Positions 52,615 to 61,871 of a DNA stretch of 64,000 nucleotides are shown here, in pieces. Numbering within the stretch: position 1 is the stretch's first letter; every line of letters begins with the position of its first letter. Position numbers and translations under genes: made by a program. The notes beneath the pieces are model-generated. The model had not been told where the DNA came from, searched no databases, and worked only from the letters and a program-made list of their open reading frames with translations. Origin of the DNA: Aeromonas australiensis (GTDB taxonomy: Bacteria > Pseudomonadota > Gammaproteobacteria > Enterobacterales > Aeromonadaceae); the NCBI RefSeq assembly GCF_000819725.1, contig NZ_CDDH01000028.1, positions 81,618-145,617 of the forward strand, read 5' to 3'.

Positions 52615-53481
52615 TCAGTGGGTCTGTTCACGTTTCTCATTCTCTTCTGCAGCCAATGCAAAATGGATTGGGCCGAGTGGTTCTGCCTGCAGGATCCAGA
52701 TCAGTTGCTCCTTGCACAGCTCCAGCAGGGCCAAAAACGTCACCAGTACCCCCATCCGTCCCTCTTCGGCGCGCAGCACCTGCTCCAAGCGCAGGGTCTG
52801 CCCCAGGGAGAGCATGGCGAGGATCTCCGCCATGCGCACCCGGGTCGGGATCTGTTCGCGGCGGATCTGGTGATGCTCGAAATGAGTCGCGCGTTTTACC
52901 ACACTTTGCATGTAAAGGGCGAGCTCAACCAACGAAACATCGGGCGCCAGCGGCTTGAGATCGCCAAAATCGGGGGGCAAGGCAGCGGCGATAAAGATCT
53001 CCCGCTCCACCCGTGGCAGCTCGCTGACCCTCTCCGCCCCCACCTTGTAACGCTCGTACTCCTGCAGGCGGCGAATAAGGGTCACCCGCGGGTCTTCCCC
53101 CTCCTCTTCATCCTCCAGCTCCGGCGCCTTGGGCAACAGCAGGCGGGATTTAATCTCCGCCAGCCAGGCCGCCATCAGCAGATACTCGGCCGCCAGCTCA
53201 AGGTTGAGCCCCTGCATCAGCTCTACGTACTCCATATACTGGGCGGTGATCTGCAGGATCGGCAGATTGAGGATGTCGAGTTGCTGACGCCGGATCAGGT
53301 AGAGCAGCAGATCCAGCGGCCCCTCGAAAGTATCGAGAAACACCTCCAGCGCATCGGGCGGGATAAACAAGTCCTGGGGCAGCTCGTGATAGGGCTGCCC
53401 CAGGACTTTGGCGATAGGTGCAGTGGCGCCAGCCCCGTTATCATCTGGGGTCGACGTCACCGGGTCGACACTCTCATTCAA
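52615..53481 (-). CDS. scpA: Segregation and condensation protein A
   Basis: ScpA (288 residues) is the kleisin subunit that bridges SMC-type proteins. It has an N-terminal extension of about 45 residues, then the conserved FEGPLDLLLYLIRRQQLDILNLPI and QYMEYVELMQGLNLELAAEYLLMAAWLAEIKSRLLLP. An acidic linker (LEDEEEGEDP) and the C-terminal winged helix (REQIPTRVRMAEILAML) follow. The start overlaps the yciO stop by 8 bp, so yciO-scpA are coupled. Confidence 0.94.
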   Translation of the reverse strand: MNESVDPVTSTPDDNGAGATAPIAKVLGQPYHELPQDLFIPPDALEVFLDTFEGPLDLLLYLIRRQQLDILNLPILQITAQYMEYVELMQGLNLELAAEYLLMAAWLAEIKSRLLLPKAPELEDEEEGEDPRVTLIRRLQEYERYKVGAERVSELPRVEREIFIAAALPPDFGDLKPLAPDVSLVELALYMQSVVKRATHFEHHQIRREQIPTRVRMAEILAMLSLGQTLRLEQVLRAEEGRMGVLVTFLALLELCKEQLIWILQAEPLGPIHFALAAEENEKREQTH

Positions 53482-54094
53482 ACGGAGTCGGATCCCCGGC
53501 GCCGCGACGGCGCAATACCGGCTCGTCGTCAGAGAAATCGACCACTGTGGTGGGCTGCTCGCCCAGATAACCGCCGTTGACCACCAAGTCGATCTGTCGA
53601 CCCAACTTGTCGTAGATCTCTTCCGGATCGAATTCCGCCATATCGGACTCAGGCAGGATCAATGTGGTAGAGAGCAGCGGCTCGCCAAGGGCCTCCAGCA
53701 GTGCCTGGGCAATTTTGTTATCCGGCACCCGGATGCCAATGGTCTTCTTCTTCTCGTTCATCAGACGACGTGGCACCTCTTTGGTGGCCTTGAAGATGAA
53801 GGTATAGGCGCCCGGGGTGTTGTTCTTGATCAGGCGAAACGCGCTGTTGTCGACCTTGGCGTAGGTGGAGATCTCGGAGAGATCGCGGCACACCAGGGTG
53901 AAGTCATGGTTGGGATCGATGCGGCGGATGCGGCAGATGCGCTCCAACGCGCCCTTGTCACCCATCTGGCAACCCAGCGCATAACCGGAGTCGGTCGGAT
54001 AGACGATCACACCGCCGTTCTGGATGATCTGTACCGCCTGACTGATCAGACGGGCCTGGGGATTTTCCGGATGTACGTAAAAATGCTGACTCAT
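53474..54094 (-). CDS. yciO: YciO, TsaC/Sua5-family protein
   Basis: This 206-residue YrdC-fold protein, beginning MSQHFYVHPENPQARLISQA, matches E. coli YciO. That protein is a paralogue of the threonylcarbamoyl-AMP synthase TsaC with weak or no activity in tRNA modification. Family motifs are GGVIVYPTDSGYALGCQM, RIDPNHDFTLVCRDLSEIS and TIGIRVPDN. I use ATG 54094; a start at 54121 would add nine residues (MLPPLREQA). First gene of yciO-scpA-scpB-rluB. Confidence 0.93.
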   Translation of the reverse strand: MSQHFYVHPENPQARLISQAVQIIQNGGVIVYPTDSGYALGCQMGDKGALERICRIRRIDPNHDFTLVCRDLSEISTYAKVDNSAFRLIKNNTPGAYTFIFKATKEVPRRLMNEKKKTIGIRVPDNKIAQALLEALGEPLLSTTLILPESDMAEFDPEEIYDKLGRQIDLVVNGGYLGEQPTTVVDFSDDEPVLRRRGAGDPTPFE

Positions 54095-54188
54095 AGCTTG
54101 TTCTCGCAATGGGGGCAGCAATACCTGCCCGCTCGTATGGTCACGGGCCCAAGACCCATGACACTACCTTAACCTGTTTGTGGCCGCT

Positions 54189-54403
54189 TCGCTGGCGCCG
54201 TTACCGGCTTGCCAGCAGCTCCGCATGTTGCTCGGTGGTGAGCCCAAAGTGACCGGGATAGGCAAGCCACACTATGGGAATCCCCTCTTGCCCGGCTTGT
54301 TCCCTATTTCGCTGGCGCCGTTACCGGCTCGCCAGCAGCTCGGCATGCTGTTCGGTGGTGAGCCCAAAGTGACCGGGATAGGCAAGCCAGACCGGCATTC
54401 CCT
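54189..54403. repeat. 120-bp-period partial duplication at the 3' end of rnm
   Basis: 54189-54283 repeats 54309-54403 with about five changes. The right copy contains the last 28 codons and stop of rnm; the left copy lies behind the gene and is non-functional. Confidence 0.9.
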
Positions 54404-55202
54404 CTTTGGGCAACCAAAGGTGGCGGCCCAGCTCGGTCCAGTTGGAGGGGAAGTGAAAATCCGATCCCACCGAGATATAGAGGTCGTGATCCTTGGCCCA
54501 CTGGCCCAGATTGGCCCGTTCTTGCGGGCTTTGCTGGGGCAATGAGACCTCCATGGCATCGCCACCGGCCCCCTTGAAGGCCACCAGCAACCGCTTGATC
54601 CACTTGGCAGTGAGATCGTAGCGGCTGGGGTGGGCCAGCACCGCCAGCCCACCGGCGGCATGAATGGCCGCGATGGCTTCGCTCATCTCGGGCCACTCGG
54701 CCGGAACATACCCTTTATTGCCACGGCTCAGGTACTTTTTGAATACCTTCTGCATGTTGTCGGCCACCCCGCGCGCCACCAGCACCCGGGCAAAGTGGGC
54801 GCGGGTCACGGCGGCGTCACCGGCAAGCTGTTTGGCCTCTTCATAGGCGCCGGGGATGAGGCACTTCTCCAGACGGCGCCCGATTTCCAGCGCACGCGCT
54901 TCGCGCCGGGCCAGCTGACCAGCCAGAAAATCCAACAGCTGCGGATTTTTTTCATCCACCCCCAGCGCCACGATATGAATTTCGTGATGCTCCCAGCCGG
55001 TGGAGATCTCGACCCCGCTCACCAGTCGCAGCGGCAGTTGCTCGGCTTCGATGGTGCGGCGCACCTCGTCAAGCCCGGCGAGGGTGTCGTGGTCAGTAAC
55101 TGCTAACACCTCGACCTGTTTTTCGGCTGCGCGGCGCACCAATTCGGCTGGGCTTAGCACCCCGTCGGAGGCCGTGGTATGGCAGTGAAGATCGAATCTC
55201 AT
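54321..55202 (-). CDS. rnm: PHP-domain 5'-3' exoribonuclease (RNase AM / TrpH / YciV)
   Basis: This 293-residue PHP-family metal-dependent nuclease is collinear with E. coli YciV/TrpH (RNase AM). Work there reports 5'-3' exonuclease activity on short RNAs and a role in rRNA 5' maturation. Motifs are MRFDLHCHTTASDGVLSP at the N-terminus, TDHDTLAG near 37, GVEISTGWEHHEIHIVALG near 63-81, VLAHPSRY near 194 and SVGSDFHFPSNW near 247. It is divergent from the trp operon, as in E. coli. A second, degenerate copy of its 3' end follows the stop codon. Confidence 0.94.
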   Translation of the reverse strand: MRFDLHCHTTASDGVLSPAELVRRAAEKQVEVLAVTDHDTLAGLDEVRRTIEAEQLPLRLVSGVEISTGWEHHEIHIVALGVDEKNPQLLDFLAGQLARREARALEIGRRLEKCLIPGAYEEAKQLAGDAAVTRAHFARVLVARGVADNMQKVFKKYLSRGNKGYVPAEWPEMSEAIAAIHAAGGLAVLAHPSRYDLTAKWIKRLLVAFKGAGGDAMEVSLPQQSPQERANLGQWAKDHDLYISVGSDFHFPSNWTELGRHLWLPKEGMPVWLAYPGHFGLTTEQHAELLASR

Positions 55203-55341
55203 CAGGTTATTCCGCTCTCGTGGTCAGGTCACCATTCATGGCAAATCGGTGAAAGAAGGCTAAAAAGCGACTTGACTTGGCCGCGGCTTTATCGTTCTCT
55301 GTAGGCACTTCATTGCAAACAGTTTTTTACAGGACCTTATC

Positions 55342-55389
55342 ATGCAAACGACTTCCATCCTGACCATCTGGTGGTGGCACACTCCCTGA
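55342..55389 (+). CDS. trpL: trp operon leader peptide
   Basis: The 15-residue peptide MQTTSILTIWWWHTP has three consecutive Trp codons (TGG). ACAGGACC lies before the ATG. Located 60 nt before the attenuator hairpin and 250 bp before trpE. Stalling at the Trp codons under tryptophan shortage would relieve termination. Confidence 0.94.
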   Translation: MQTTSILTIWWWHTP

Positions 55390-55448
55390 CATGCGGGCGT
55401 GTGGTCGTTGCTGTACCTGTAATCTGACAGCAAATTAAGAACCCAAAG

Positions 55449-55479
55449 AAAAAGCCCGCTGACCCCAGCGGGCTTTTTT
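55449..55479 (+). terminator. trp operon attenuator
   Basis: AAAGCCCGCTG / CAGCGGGCTTT with an ACCC loop and seven T. Located 60 nt after the trpL stop. Confidence 0.92.
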
Positions 55480-55597
55480 ATTATCCGGCAAATGGACCTG
55501 TGATGAAACCGAGAATTCAGACAAGCAAGCTGACCTGGCGATGGCGCCCCTGAACCAGCCACCCCGGACCAATTAAATTTCTAAGGAATTCAACGTC

Positions 55598-55642
55598 ATG
55601 AACATCGGTAACACGCATCACACGCAAGGGAACGCACTATGA
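55598..55642 (+). CDS. Possible 14-codon ORF coupled to trpE
   Basis: The frame [14 protein letters not shown] has AAGGA about 9 bases upstream. Its stop TGA overlaps the trpE start (ATGA). It could couple ribosomes onto trpE, or be chance; no homologue known to me. Confidence 0.3.
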   Translation: MNIGNTHHTQGNAL

Positions 55643-57291
55643 CAGCCACACATCGCCTTCCTCTGGGTGAATTCGATACCCTCAAACTCAACGCCCCCTA
55701 TGTGGCCGATCCGCTGGCGCTCTATACCCGCCTCTGTCAGGGCCGCCCCAACAACCTGCTGCTGGAATCGGTGGAGATCGACTCCAAGGCGGGCAAACAG
55801 AGCCTGCTGCTGGTGGATGCCTGCCTGCGCATCGAGTGCCGTGGTCGCACCGTGCGGGTGCGCAGCCTGAACGACAACGGTGCCCAGTTGCAAAGCCTGC
55901 TGGCCGAGCGGCTGCCTGCGGTGGTGGCTCGTTCGCTGGTAAATGGCGAGCTGCAACTCGACTTCCCGGCCTCCGATCGGGAGCAGGATGAAGACAGCCG
56001 CCTCAAGGGGAGCAGCGTGCTGGATGTGCTGCGCACCCTGCAGCGGGAGCTTGATTGCCAGTTGGGCCCTCTTGACGCTAGCGCGAACAGCGAGGCGCTT
56101 TTTATGGCGGGCAGCTTCGCCTATGACCTGATCGCCTCTTTTGAAGACCTGCCCGAGGTGCCCGAGGGGAGCAACGACTGCCCCGACTACTGCTTCTATG
56201 TGGCCGAGACCCTCATCACCATCGACCATATCAAGCGCACCACCCAACTGCTCGCCTGCATCTTTGGCGGCGACAGCGACGAGAGCCAGGTGGAAGAGAG
56301 ATACACCCGCCTGACCGAACGGCTCACCGACTTCAAACAGATTTGCCAGCAACCCCTCTGCGCCGAGCTGACCACCCAGCCCCTGACCGGCGGCATGAGC
56401 GTGGACAAGAGCGACAAGCAGTTCTGTGCCGAGGTGGAGAAGCTCAAGGGCTTTATCCGCCGTGGCGACATCTTCCAGGTGGTGCCGTCCCGCTGCTTCT
56501 CCCTGCCCTGCCCGAGCCCCTTGGCCGCCTATCGCCGCCTCAAGCAGACCAACCCCAGCCCCTACATGTTCTACGTGCAGGATGAGGGCTTCACCCTGTT
56601 TGGCGCCTCGCCGGAGAGCGCGGTGAAATTCTGCGCCGCCAGCCGCGATGTGGAGATGTACCCCATCGCCGGTACCCGCCGCCGCGGCTTCAACCCGGAT
56701 GGCAGCATCAACCGCGATCTCGATGGCCGCATCGAGCTGGAGCTGCGTCAGGACGAGAAAGAGGTGGCCGAGCACCTGATGCTGGTGGATCTGGGCCGCA
56801 ACGACATCGCCCGCATCTCGGAGCCCGGCACCCGCTACGTCAAGGAGCTGCTCAAAGTGGATCGCTACAGCCACGTGATGCATCTGGTCTCCAAGGTGGT
56901 CGGCACCCTGCGTGCCGACCTAGACGCCCTGCACGCCTATCAGGCCTGCATGAACATGGGCACCCTCACCGGCGCCCCCAAGATCCGCGCCAGCGAGCTT
57001 ATTCGCATGGTGGAAGGCAAGCGCCGCGGCAGCTACGGCGGCGCGGTCGGCTACATCAACGGCGCCGGCGAGATGGATACCTGCATCGTCATCCGCTCCG
57101 CTTTCGTGAAAGATGGCTTGGCCCACGTGCAGGCCGGTGCCGGTGTGGTCTATGACTCCAAGCCGCAAGCCGAAGCGGACGAGACCCGCGCCAAGGCGGC
57201 CGCCGTGCTGGCCGCCATCGCCGCCAGCCATGGCACCTCCCTGCAAGCCCTGAGCGCCCAGCAGGAGCAACATAAGGACGTGAGCCAATGA
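55639..57291 (+). CDS. trpE: Anthranilate synthase component I
   Basis: TrpE (550 residues) makes anthranilate from chorismate. The tryptophan feedback site LLES is at residues 41-44, in [15 protein letters not shown]. The chorismate-binding domain contains [10 protein letters not shown] near 275, [11 protein letters not shown] near 339, [15 protein letters not shown] near 380 and [15 protein letters not shown] near 440-454. It is preceded by leader, attenuator and AAGGGA. The stop overlaps trpG by 4 bp. Slightly longer than E. coli TrpE at the C-terminus ([14 protein letters not shown]). Confidence 0.97.
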   Translation: MTATHRLPLGEFDTLKLNAPYVADPLALYTRLCQGRPNNLLLESVEIDSKAGKQSLLLVDACLRIECRGRTVRVRSLNDNGAQLQSLLAERLPAVVARSLVNGELQLDFPASDREQDEDSRLKGSSVLDVLRTLQRELDCQLGPLDASANSEALFMAGSFAYDLIASFEDLPEVPEGSNDCPDYCFYVAETLITIDHIKRTTQLLACIFGGDSDESQVEERYTRLTERLTDFKQICQQPLCAELTTQPLTGGMSVDKSDKQFCAEVEKLKGFIRRGDIFQVVPSRCFSLPCPSPLAAYRRLKQTNPSPYMFYVQDEGFTLFGASPESAVKFCAASRDVEMYPIAGTRRRGFNPDGSINRDLDGRIELELRQDEKEVAEHLMLVDLGRNDIARISEPGTRYVKELLKVDRYSHVMHLVSKVVGTLRADLDALHAYQACMNMGTLTGAPKIRASELIRMVEGKRRGSYGGAVGYINGAGEMDTCIVIRSAFVKDGLAHVQAGAGVVYDSKPQAEADETRAKAAAVLAAIAASHGTSLQALSAQQEQHKDVSQ

Positions 57292-57920
57292 GTACCGGAT
57301 CAACCGCCACTAACATTTTCCTGCTCGATAACTTCGACTCCTTTACCTACAACCTCGTCGACCAGTTCCGCTCCCTCGGCTATCCGGTACGGATCTACCG
57401 CAACAGCCTGCCAGCCAGCCGCATCATGAGCAAGATCGCCGCCTGCGAAGGGGACGCCGTGCTGGTGCTCTCGCCGGGCCCGGGTGCCCCCCACGAAGCG
57501 GGTTGCCTGATTGATCTGATCAAACTTGCCCGTGGTCAGGTGCCCATCCTCGGCATCTGTCTCGGCCATCAGGCCCTGTGCGAAGCCTACGGCGGCACCG
57601 TCGGCGCGGCGGGTGAAATCGTCCACGGCAAGCGCTCCCTGATTGAGCACAACGGCCACGGCGCCTTCGCGGGGCTGCAAAGCCCCTTGCCGGTAGCCCG
57701 TTACCACTCGCTGGTCGCCACCTATGTACCGGAAGAGCTGACGGTGATTGCCCACTATCAGGGCATGCCCATGGCCATCGAGCAGCAGGATGAGCGGGTG
57801 CTGGGCTTCCAGTTTCATCCCGAATCCATCATGACTTCGGAAGGGGCCCGTCTGCTGACTCAGGCGCTCGCCCATATCACCCGTCCAGAAAGCATTTTTT
57901 CGACACGCGGCGTGCGTTAA
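57288..57920 (+). CDS. trpG: Anthranilate synthase component II (glutamine amidotransferase)
   Basis: TrpG (210 residues) supplies ammonia to TrpE. It is a class-I glutamine amidotransferase: [20 protein letters not shown] at the start, [11 protein letters not shown] near 63, and the nucleophile Cys in [15 protein letters not shown] near 88. The catalytic His and Glu are in [10 protein letters not shown] near 180. It is separate from trpD, unlike the fused E. coli trpGD, and coupled to trpE by ATGA. Confidence 0.96.
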   Translation: MSTGSTATNIFLLDNFDSFTYNLVDQFRSLGYPVRIYRNSLPASRIMSKIAACEGDAVLVLSPGPGAPHEAGCLIDLIKLARGQVPILGICLGHQALCEAYGGTVGAAGEIVHGKRSLIEHNGHGAFAGLQSPLPVARYHSLVATYVPEELTVIAHYQGMPMAIEQQDERVLGFQFHPESIMTSEGARLLTQALAHITRPESIFSTRGVR

Positions 57921-57935
57921 GGTAAGGAGACCAAC

Positions 57936-58949
57936 ATGCATCAACATCTCAACACCCTCTATCAGGGTCACTCTCTGAGCCGTGAAAGTACCCGCGATGC
58001 CTTCGGCCAGGTGGTACGTGGCGAAGTGGACCCCATCGTGCTCGCCAGTCTCCTGACCGCCCTCAAGATCAAGGGGGAGACCCCGGAGGAGATCGCCGGT
58101 GCCGCCGAGGCCCTCTTGGCCGAAGCGCGCGACTTCCCGCGTCCGGACTATGCCTTCTGCGACATCGTCGGCACCGGTGGCGATGGCCTCAACACCATCA
58201 ACGTCTCCACCACCTCGGCGCTGGTCGCCGCCGCCTGCGGCCTGAAAGTGGCCAAGCACGGCAACCGCTCGGTCTCGAGCAAGTCGGGCTCGAGCGATCT
58301 GCTGGACAAAATGGGCATCAAGCTCGACATGAGCCCGGCGCAGGCGCGCCATTGCCTTGACGAGCTCGGCATCTGCTTCCTGTTCGCCCCCCAGTATCAC
58401 GCCGGGGTGCGCCACGCCATGCCGGTGCGTCAGGCCCTCAAGACCCGTACCCTGTTCAATGTGCTGGGGCCGCTTATCAACCCCGCTCGCCCTACCTATC
58501 AGCTGATGGGGGTCTATGTCCCCGAGCTGGTGCGTCCCATCGCCGAAACCCTGCTGGCACTGGGGCTGAAAACCGGTATGGTGGTGCACGGCGCCGGGCT
58601 CGACGAGATTGCCATCCACGGCCCGACCCAGGTGGCCCAGATCCGTGACGGCGAGATCCGCGAATTTATGATCACCCCGGCTGACTTTGGCCTCGAGACC
58701 TATCCGGTCAGCGCCATTCAGGGCGGTGAGCCTGAAGAGAACCGCGCCATCACCGCCGCCATTCTGGAAGGGCGTGGCACCCCGGCTCACAACGCCGCCA
58801 TCGCCGCCAATGTGGCGCCACTGCTGCTGATGGCGGGCAAGGCGACAGACCTCAAGAGCGCGGCGGCCGAGGTGCTGGCGGTGCTGGCGAGCGGCAAGGC
58901 TGCGGAGCTCGCCGCCCGGCTCGCCACTTTGAGCCATCAGGAGGCATGA
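57936..58949 (+). CDS. trpD: Anthranilate phosphoribosyltransferase
   Basis: TrpD (337 residues) attaches phosphoribose to anthranilate. The PRPP-binding GTGGDGLNTINVSTTSA lies near 80-96, KHGNRSVSSKSGSSDLL near 106-122, RHAMPVRQALKTRTLFNVLGPLINP near 156-180 and HGAGLDEIAIHGPT near 215-228. The start is 15 bp after the trpG stop with AAGGAG upstream. The stop overlaps a possible early start of trpCF. Confidence 0.96.
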   Translation: MHQHLNTLYQGHSLSRESTRDAFGQVVRGEVDPIVLASLLTALKIKGETPEEIAGAAEALLAEARDFPRPDYAFCDIVGTGGDGLNTINVSTTSALVAAACGLKVAKHGNRSVSSKSGSSDLLDKMGIKLDMSPAQARHCLDELGICFLFAPQYHAGVRHAMPVRQALKTRTLFNVLGPLINPARPTYQLMGVYVPELVRPIAETLLALGLKTGMVVHGAGLDEIAIHGPTQVAQIRDGEIREFMITPADFGLETYPVSAIQGGEPEENRAITAAILEGRGTPAHNAAIAANVAPLLLMAGKATDLKSAAAEVLAVLASGKAAELAARLATLSHQEA

Positions 58950-59047
58950 TGTCAGCCTCCACGTTGCACAGCAGTCATTCAGAACGCCCACAGGGCACTC
59001 ATGCAGAACTCCCGAGCGGCAGTTCGCAGTTTCGCAAGGATAACGAG

Positions 59048-60481
59048 ATGTCAGACCTTATTGCCCCCCATGCTTTTCTGAACATGGCCTCCATCAGCCA
59101 GACCATCCTCGGCAAGATCGTGGCGGCCAAGCAGGAGTGGGTTGCCGCCCGCAAACTGGCCCAGCCGCTGGAGAGCTTCCAGAGCGCGCTGACCCCAAGC
59201 GATCGGGATTTCGTTGGCGCACTCAAGGCAGGCTCCACCCGCTTTATTCTGGAGTGCAAGAAGGCCTCCCCCTCCAAGGGCTTGATCCGCAATGATTTCA
59301 GCCCGGAGGCGATCGCCGACATCTATGGCAAATACGCCACCGCCATCTCGGTGCTGACCGACGAGAAGTTCTTTCAGGGGGATTTCGCCTTTTTGCCGCG
59401 GGTGCGCAGCCGTGTTCAGCAGCCGGTGCTCTGCAAGGATTTCATGATTGACCCCTATCAGGTCTATCTGGCCCGCCACTATCAGGCGGACGCCATCCTC
59501 TTGATGCTCTCGGTGCTCACCGACGAGGGCTATCGCGCCCTGTTCGCGGTGGCCAAGGAGCTGGGCCTTGGCGTGCTGACCGAGGTGAGCAACGAGGAGG
59601 AGCTGACCCGGGCCATCGCGCTGGGGGCGCCGGTGATTGGCATCAATAACCGGGATCTGCGGGATTTGAGCGTCGATCTCAACCGCACCAAACAGCTGGC
59701 TAAAGATATCCCGAGCGATCGGGTGGTGATCAGCGAATCCGGCATCAACCACCGCGCTCAGGTAGCGGATCTGCGCCACCACGCCAAGGGCTTTCTGGTG
59801 GGTTCGTCACTCATGGCCGAGCCGGATCTGGAGGCTGCGGTGCGCAAACTGGTACTGGGCCAGAACAAGGTGTGCGGCCTGACCCGTGCCGAGGATGCCG
59901 CCGCCGCCCATCAGGCGGGCGCGGTATTTGGTGGTCTTATCTTTGTAGCCAAAAGCCCGCGCTATGTGGACATCCCCGCCGCCCGCACAGTGATGGCCGG
60001 TGCGCCGCTCTCCTACGTCGGGGTATTTCGCAACGCCCAGCCCGCCACCATCGCCAAGACGGTGGATGCGCTGGGACTCGCCGCGGTGCAGCTGCACGGC
60101 GATGAAGATGCCGCCTATATCGAGATCCTGCGCCCACTGCTGCCCGCGGGCTGCCAGATCTGGAAGGCAATTGGAGTCACAAGTGGCGAGCCGCTGCCTG
60201 CCCTCGACTACCCGGCGGATCGCCTGCTGCTCGATACTGTCGTGAAAACTGCGGTAGGCAGCCAGAGCGGCGGCACAGGTCAGGCGTTCGACTGGGCCAT
60301 GCTGGCCACGCTCGACAAGAGCAAACTGATGCTGGCGGGGGGGCTCAATCCCGACAACGCCCTGCAGGCGGCACAAGTGGGTTGCCTCGGCCTTGATTTC
60401 AACTCCGGAGTGGAGAGTGCCCCGGGCCAGAAGGATGCGCACAAGATAGCAGCCGCCTTCGGCGCACTGCGCCAGCTGTGA
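59048..60481 (+). CDS. trpCF: Indole-3-glycerol-phosphate synthase / phosphoribosylanthranilate isomerase
   Basis: This bifunctional TrpC-TrpF fusion (477 residues) joins two TIM barrels. The TrpC half contains ILECKKASPSKGLIR, VLTDEKFFQGDFAFL, VLCKDFMIDPYQ and INNRDLRDLSVDL. The TrpF half starts near 290 (KVCGLTRAEDAAAAHQAGAVFGGLIF) and contains VQLHGDED and GGLNPDN. I place the start at ATG 59048 (MSDLIAPHAF), preceded by AAGGA, because the next 34 codons upstream are not conserved. ATG 58946/58949, overlapping the trpD stop and following AGGAGG, is the alternative and would give 511 residues. Confidence 0.95.
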   Translation: MSDLIAPHAFLNMASISQTILGKIVAAKQEWVAARKLAQPLESFQSALTPSDRDFVGALKAGSTRFILECKKASPSKGLIRNDFSPEAIADIYGKYATAISVLTDEKFFQGDFAFLPRVRSRVQQPVLCKDFMIDPYQVYLARHYQADAILLMLSVLTDEGYRALFAVAKELGLGVLTEVSNEEELTRAIALGAPVIGINNRDLRDLSVDLNRTKQLAKDIPSDRVVISESGINHRAQVADLRHHAKGFLVGSSLMAEPDLEAAVRKLVLGQNKVCGLTRAEDAAAAHQAGAVFGGLIFVAKSPRYVDIPAARTVMAGAPLSYVGVFRNAQPATIAKTVDALGLAAVQLHGDEDAAYIEILRPLLPAGCQIWKAIGVTSGEPLPALDYPADRLLLDTVVKTAVGSQSGGTGQAFDWAMLATLDKSKLMLAGGLNPDNALQAAQVGCLGLDFNSGVESAPGQKDAHKIAAAFGALRQL

Positions 60482-60557
60482 AAAAGCGCTGCGAACCCGC
60501 TAAACACATGCACCAAATGAATGAATCGCTTAAGCCTATAAATACAAGGAATAGTCT

Positions 60558-60640
60558 ATGACCCTGCTCAACCTGTTTTTTAGTGAATTTCGCCGATGAC
60601 ATGTATGCGCCCCAGACATACATCCCAGACCATCACTGTG
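60558..60640 (+). pseudogene. Degenerate copy of the trpB 5' end
   Basis: ACAAGGAAT, then ATG with MTLLNLFFSEFRR and stop TGA (60597). It repeats the ribosome-binding site and first codons of trpB ([13 protein letters not shown]) at an offset of exactly 120 bp. A small insertion breaks the frame, but the similarity continues as ATGTATGCGCCCCAGACATA to about 60640. Lies between trpCF and trpB. Confidence 0.88.
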
Positions 60641-60677
60641 CATCCCTGATTTAACAGCAGAAACAAGGAATTTAATC

Positions 60678-61871
60678 ATGACCCTGCTCAACCCGTTTTT
60701 CGGTGAATTTGGCGGCATGTATGTGCCCCAAATCCTTATCCCGGCCCTGCTCCAGCTGGAGAAAGCCTTTGTCGATGCCAAGGATGATCCGGCCTTTATC
60801 GCCGAGTTTCAGTCCCTGCTGACCGAGTATGCCGGTCGCCCGACCCCGCTCACCCTGACCCGCAACCTGACCAAGGGCACCAAGACCCGCCTCTATCTGA
60901 AGCGTGAAGATCTGCTGCACGGCGGCGCCCACAAGACCAACCAGGTGCTGGGTCAGGCGCTGCTGGCCAAGCGGATGGGCAAGAGCGAGATCATCGCCGA
61001 GACCGGCGCCGGTCAGCATGGCGTCGCCACTGCGCTGGCCTGCGCCCTGCTCGGCCTCAAGTGCCGGGTCTATATGGGGGCCAAGGACTGCGAGCGCCAA
61101 AAGCCCAACGTATTTCGCATGAAGCTGATGGGCGCCACCGTCATTCCGGTGCACTCCGGCTCGTCCACCCTGAAAGATGCCTGCAACGAGGCGCTGCGCG
61201 ACTGGGCCGCCAACTACGAGTCGGCCCACTACCTGCTCGGGACCGCCGCCGGCCCGCACCCCTTCCCCACCATCGTGCGGGAGTTCCAGAAGATGATCGG
61301 CGAAGAGGCCAAGGCCCAGTGCTTCGAGAAGGAAGAGCGACTGCCCGATGCGGTGATCGCCTGCGTCGGCGGCGGCTCCAATGCCATCGGCATGTTTGCT
61401 GACTTTATCGATGAGCCTTCAGTGCGCCTGATCGGCGTCGAGCCGGGCGGTCACGGTATCGAGAGCGGCGAGCACGGTGCGCCGCTGGGTCACGGCAGCA
61501 AGGGGGTCTTCTTTGGCATGCACTCCTATCTGATGCAGGACAATCAGGGGCAAATTCAGGAGTCCTACTCCGTCTCGGCGGGGCTGGACTTCCCCTCCGT
61601 CGGCCCGCAGCACGCCCATCTGGCCGCCATCGGCCGCGCCGAGTACCCCTCGGTAACCGACAAGGAGGCGCTGGACGCCTTCCAGGAGCTGGCCAAATCC
61701 GAAGGCATCATCCCGGCGCTGGAGTCCTCCCACGCGCTGGCCCACGCCCTCAAGATGGCCCGCAGTGAACCGGAAAAAGAGCAGGTGCTGATCGTCAACC
61801 TCTCCGGCCGTGGCGACAAAGATATCTTCACCGTTGCCGACATCTTTGAAAAAGAAGGAACCTTGTCATGA
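60678..61871 (+). CDS. trpB: Tryptophan synthase beta chain
   Basis: TrpB (397 residues) joins indole and serine. The PLP lysine is K86 in [18 protein letters not shown], the substrate motif [10 protein letters not shown] lies near 109-118, and the PLP-phosphate loop [11 protein letters not shown] lies near 231-241. ACAAGGAAT precedes the ATG. The stop overlaps trpA by 4 bp. The upstream 196-bp gap from trpCF is unusual for a tight operon and carries the broken second copy of the start. Confidence 0.97.
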   Translation: MTLLNPFFGEFGGMYVPQILIPALLQLEKAFVDAKDDPAFIAEFQSLLTEYAGRPTPLTLTRNLTKGTKTRLYLKREDLLHGGAHKTNQVLGQALLAKRMGKSEIIAETGAGQHGVATALACALLGLKCRVYMGAKDCERQKPNVFRMKLMGATVIPVHSGSSTLKDACNEALRDWAANYESAHYLLGTAAGPHPFPTIVREFQKMIGEEAKAQCFEKEERLPDAVIACVGGGSNAIGMFADFIDEPSVRLIGVEPGGHGIESGEHGAPLGHGSKGVFFGMHSYLMQDNQGQIQESYSVSAGLDFPSVGPQHAHLAAIGRAEYPSVTDKEALDAFQELAKSEGIIPALESSHALAHALKMARSEPEKEQVLIVNLSGRGDKDIFTVADIFEKEGTLS

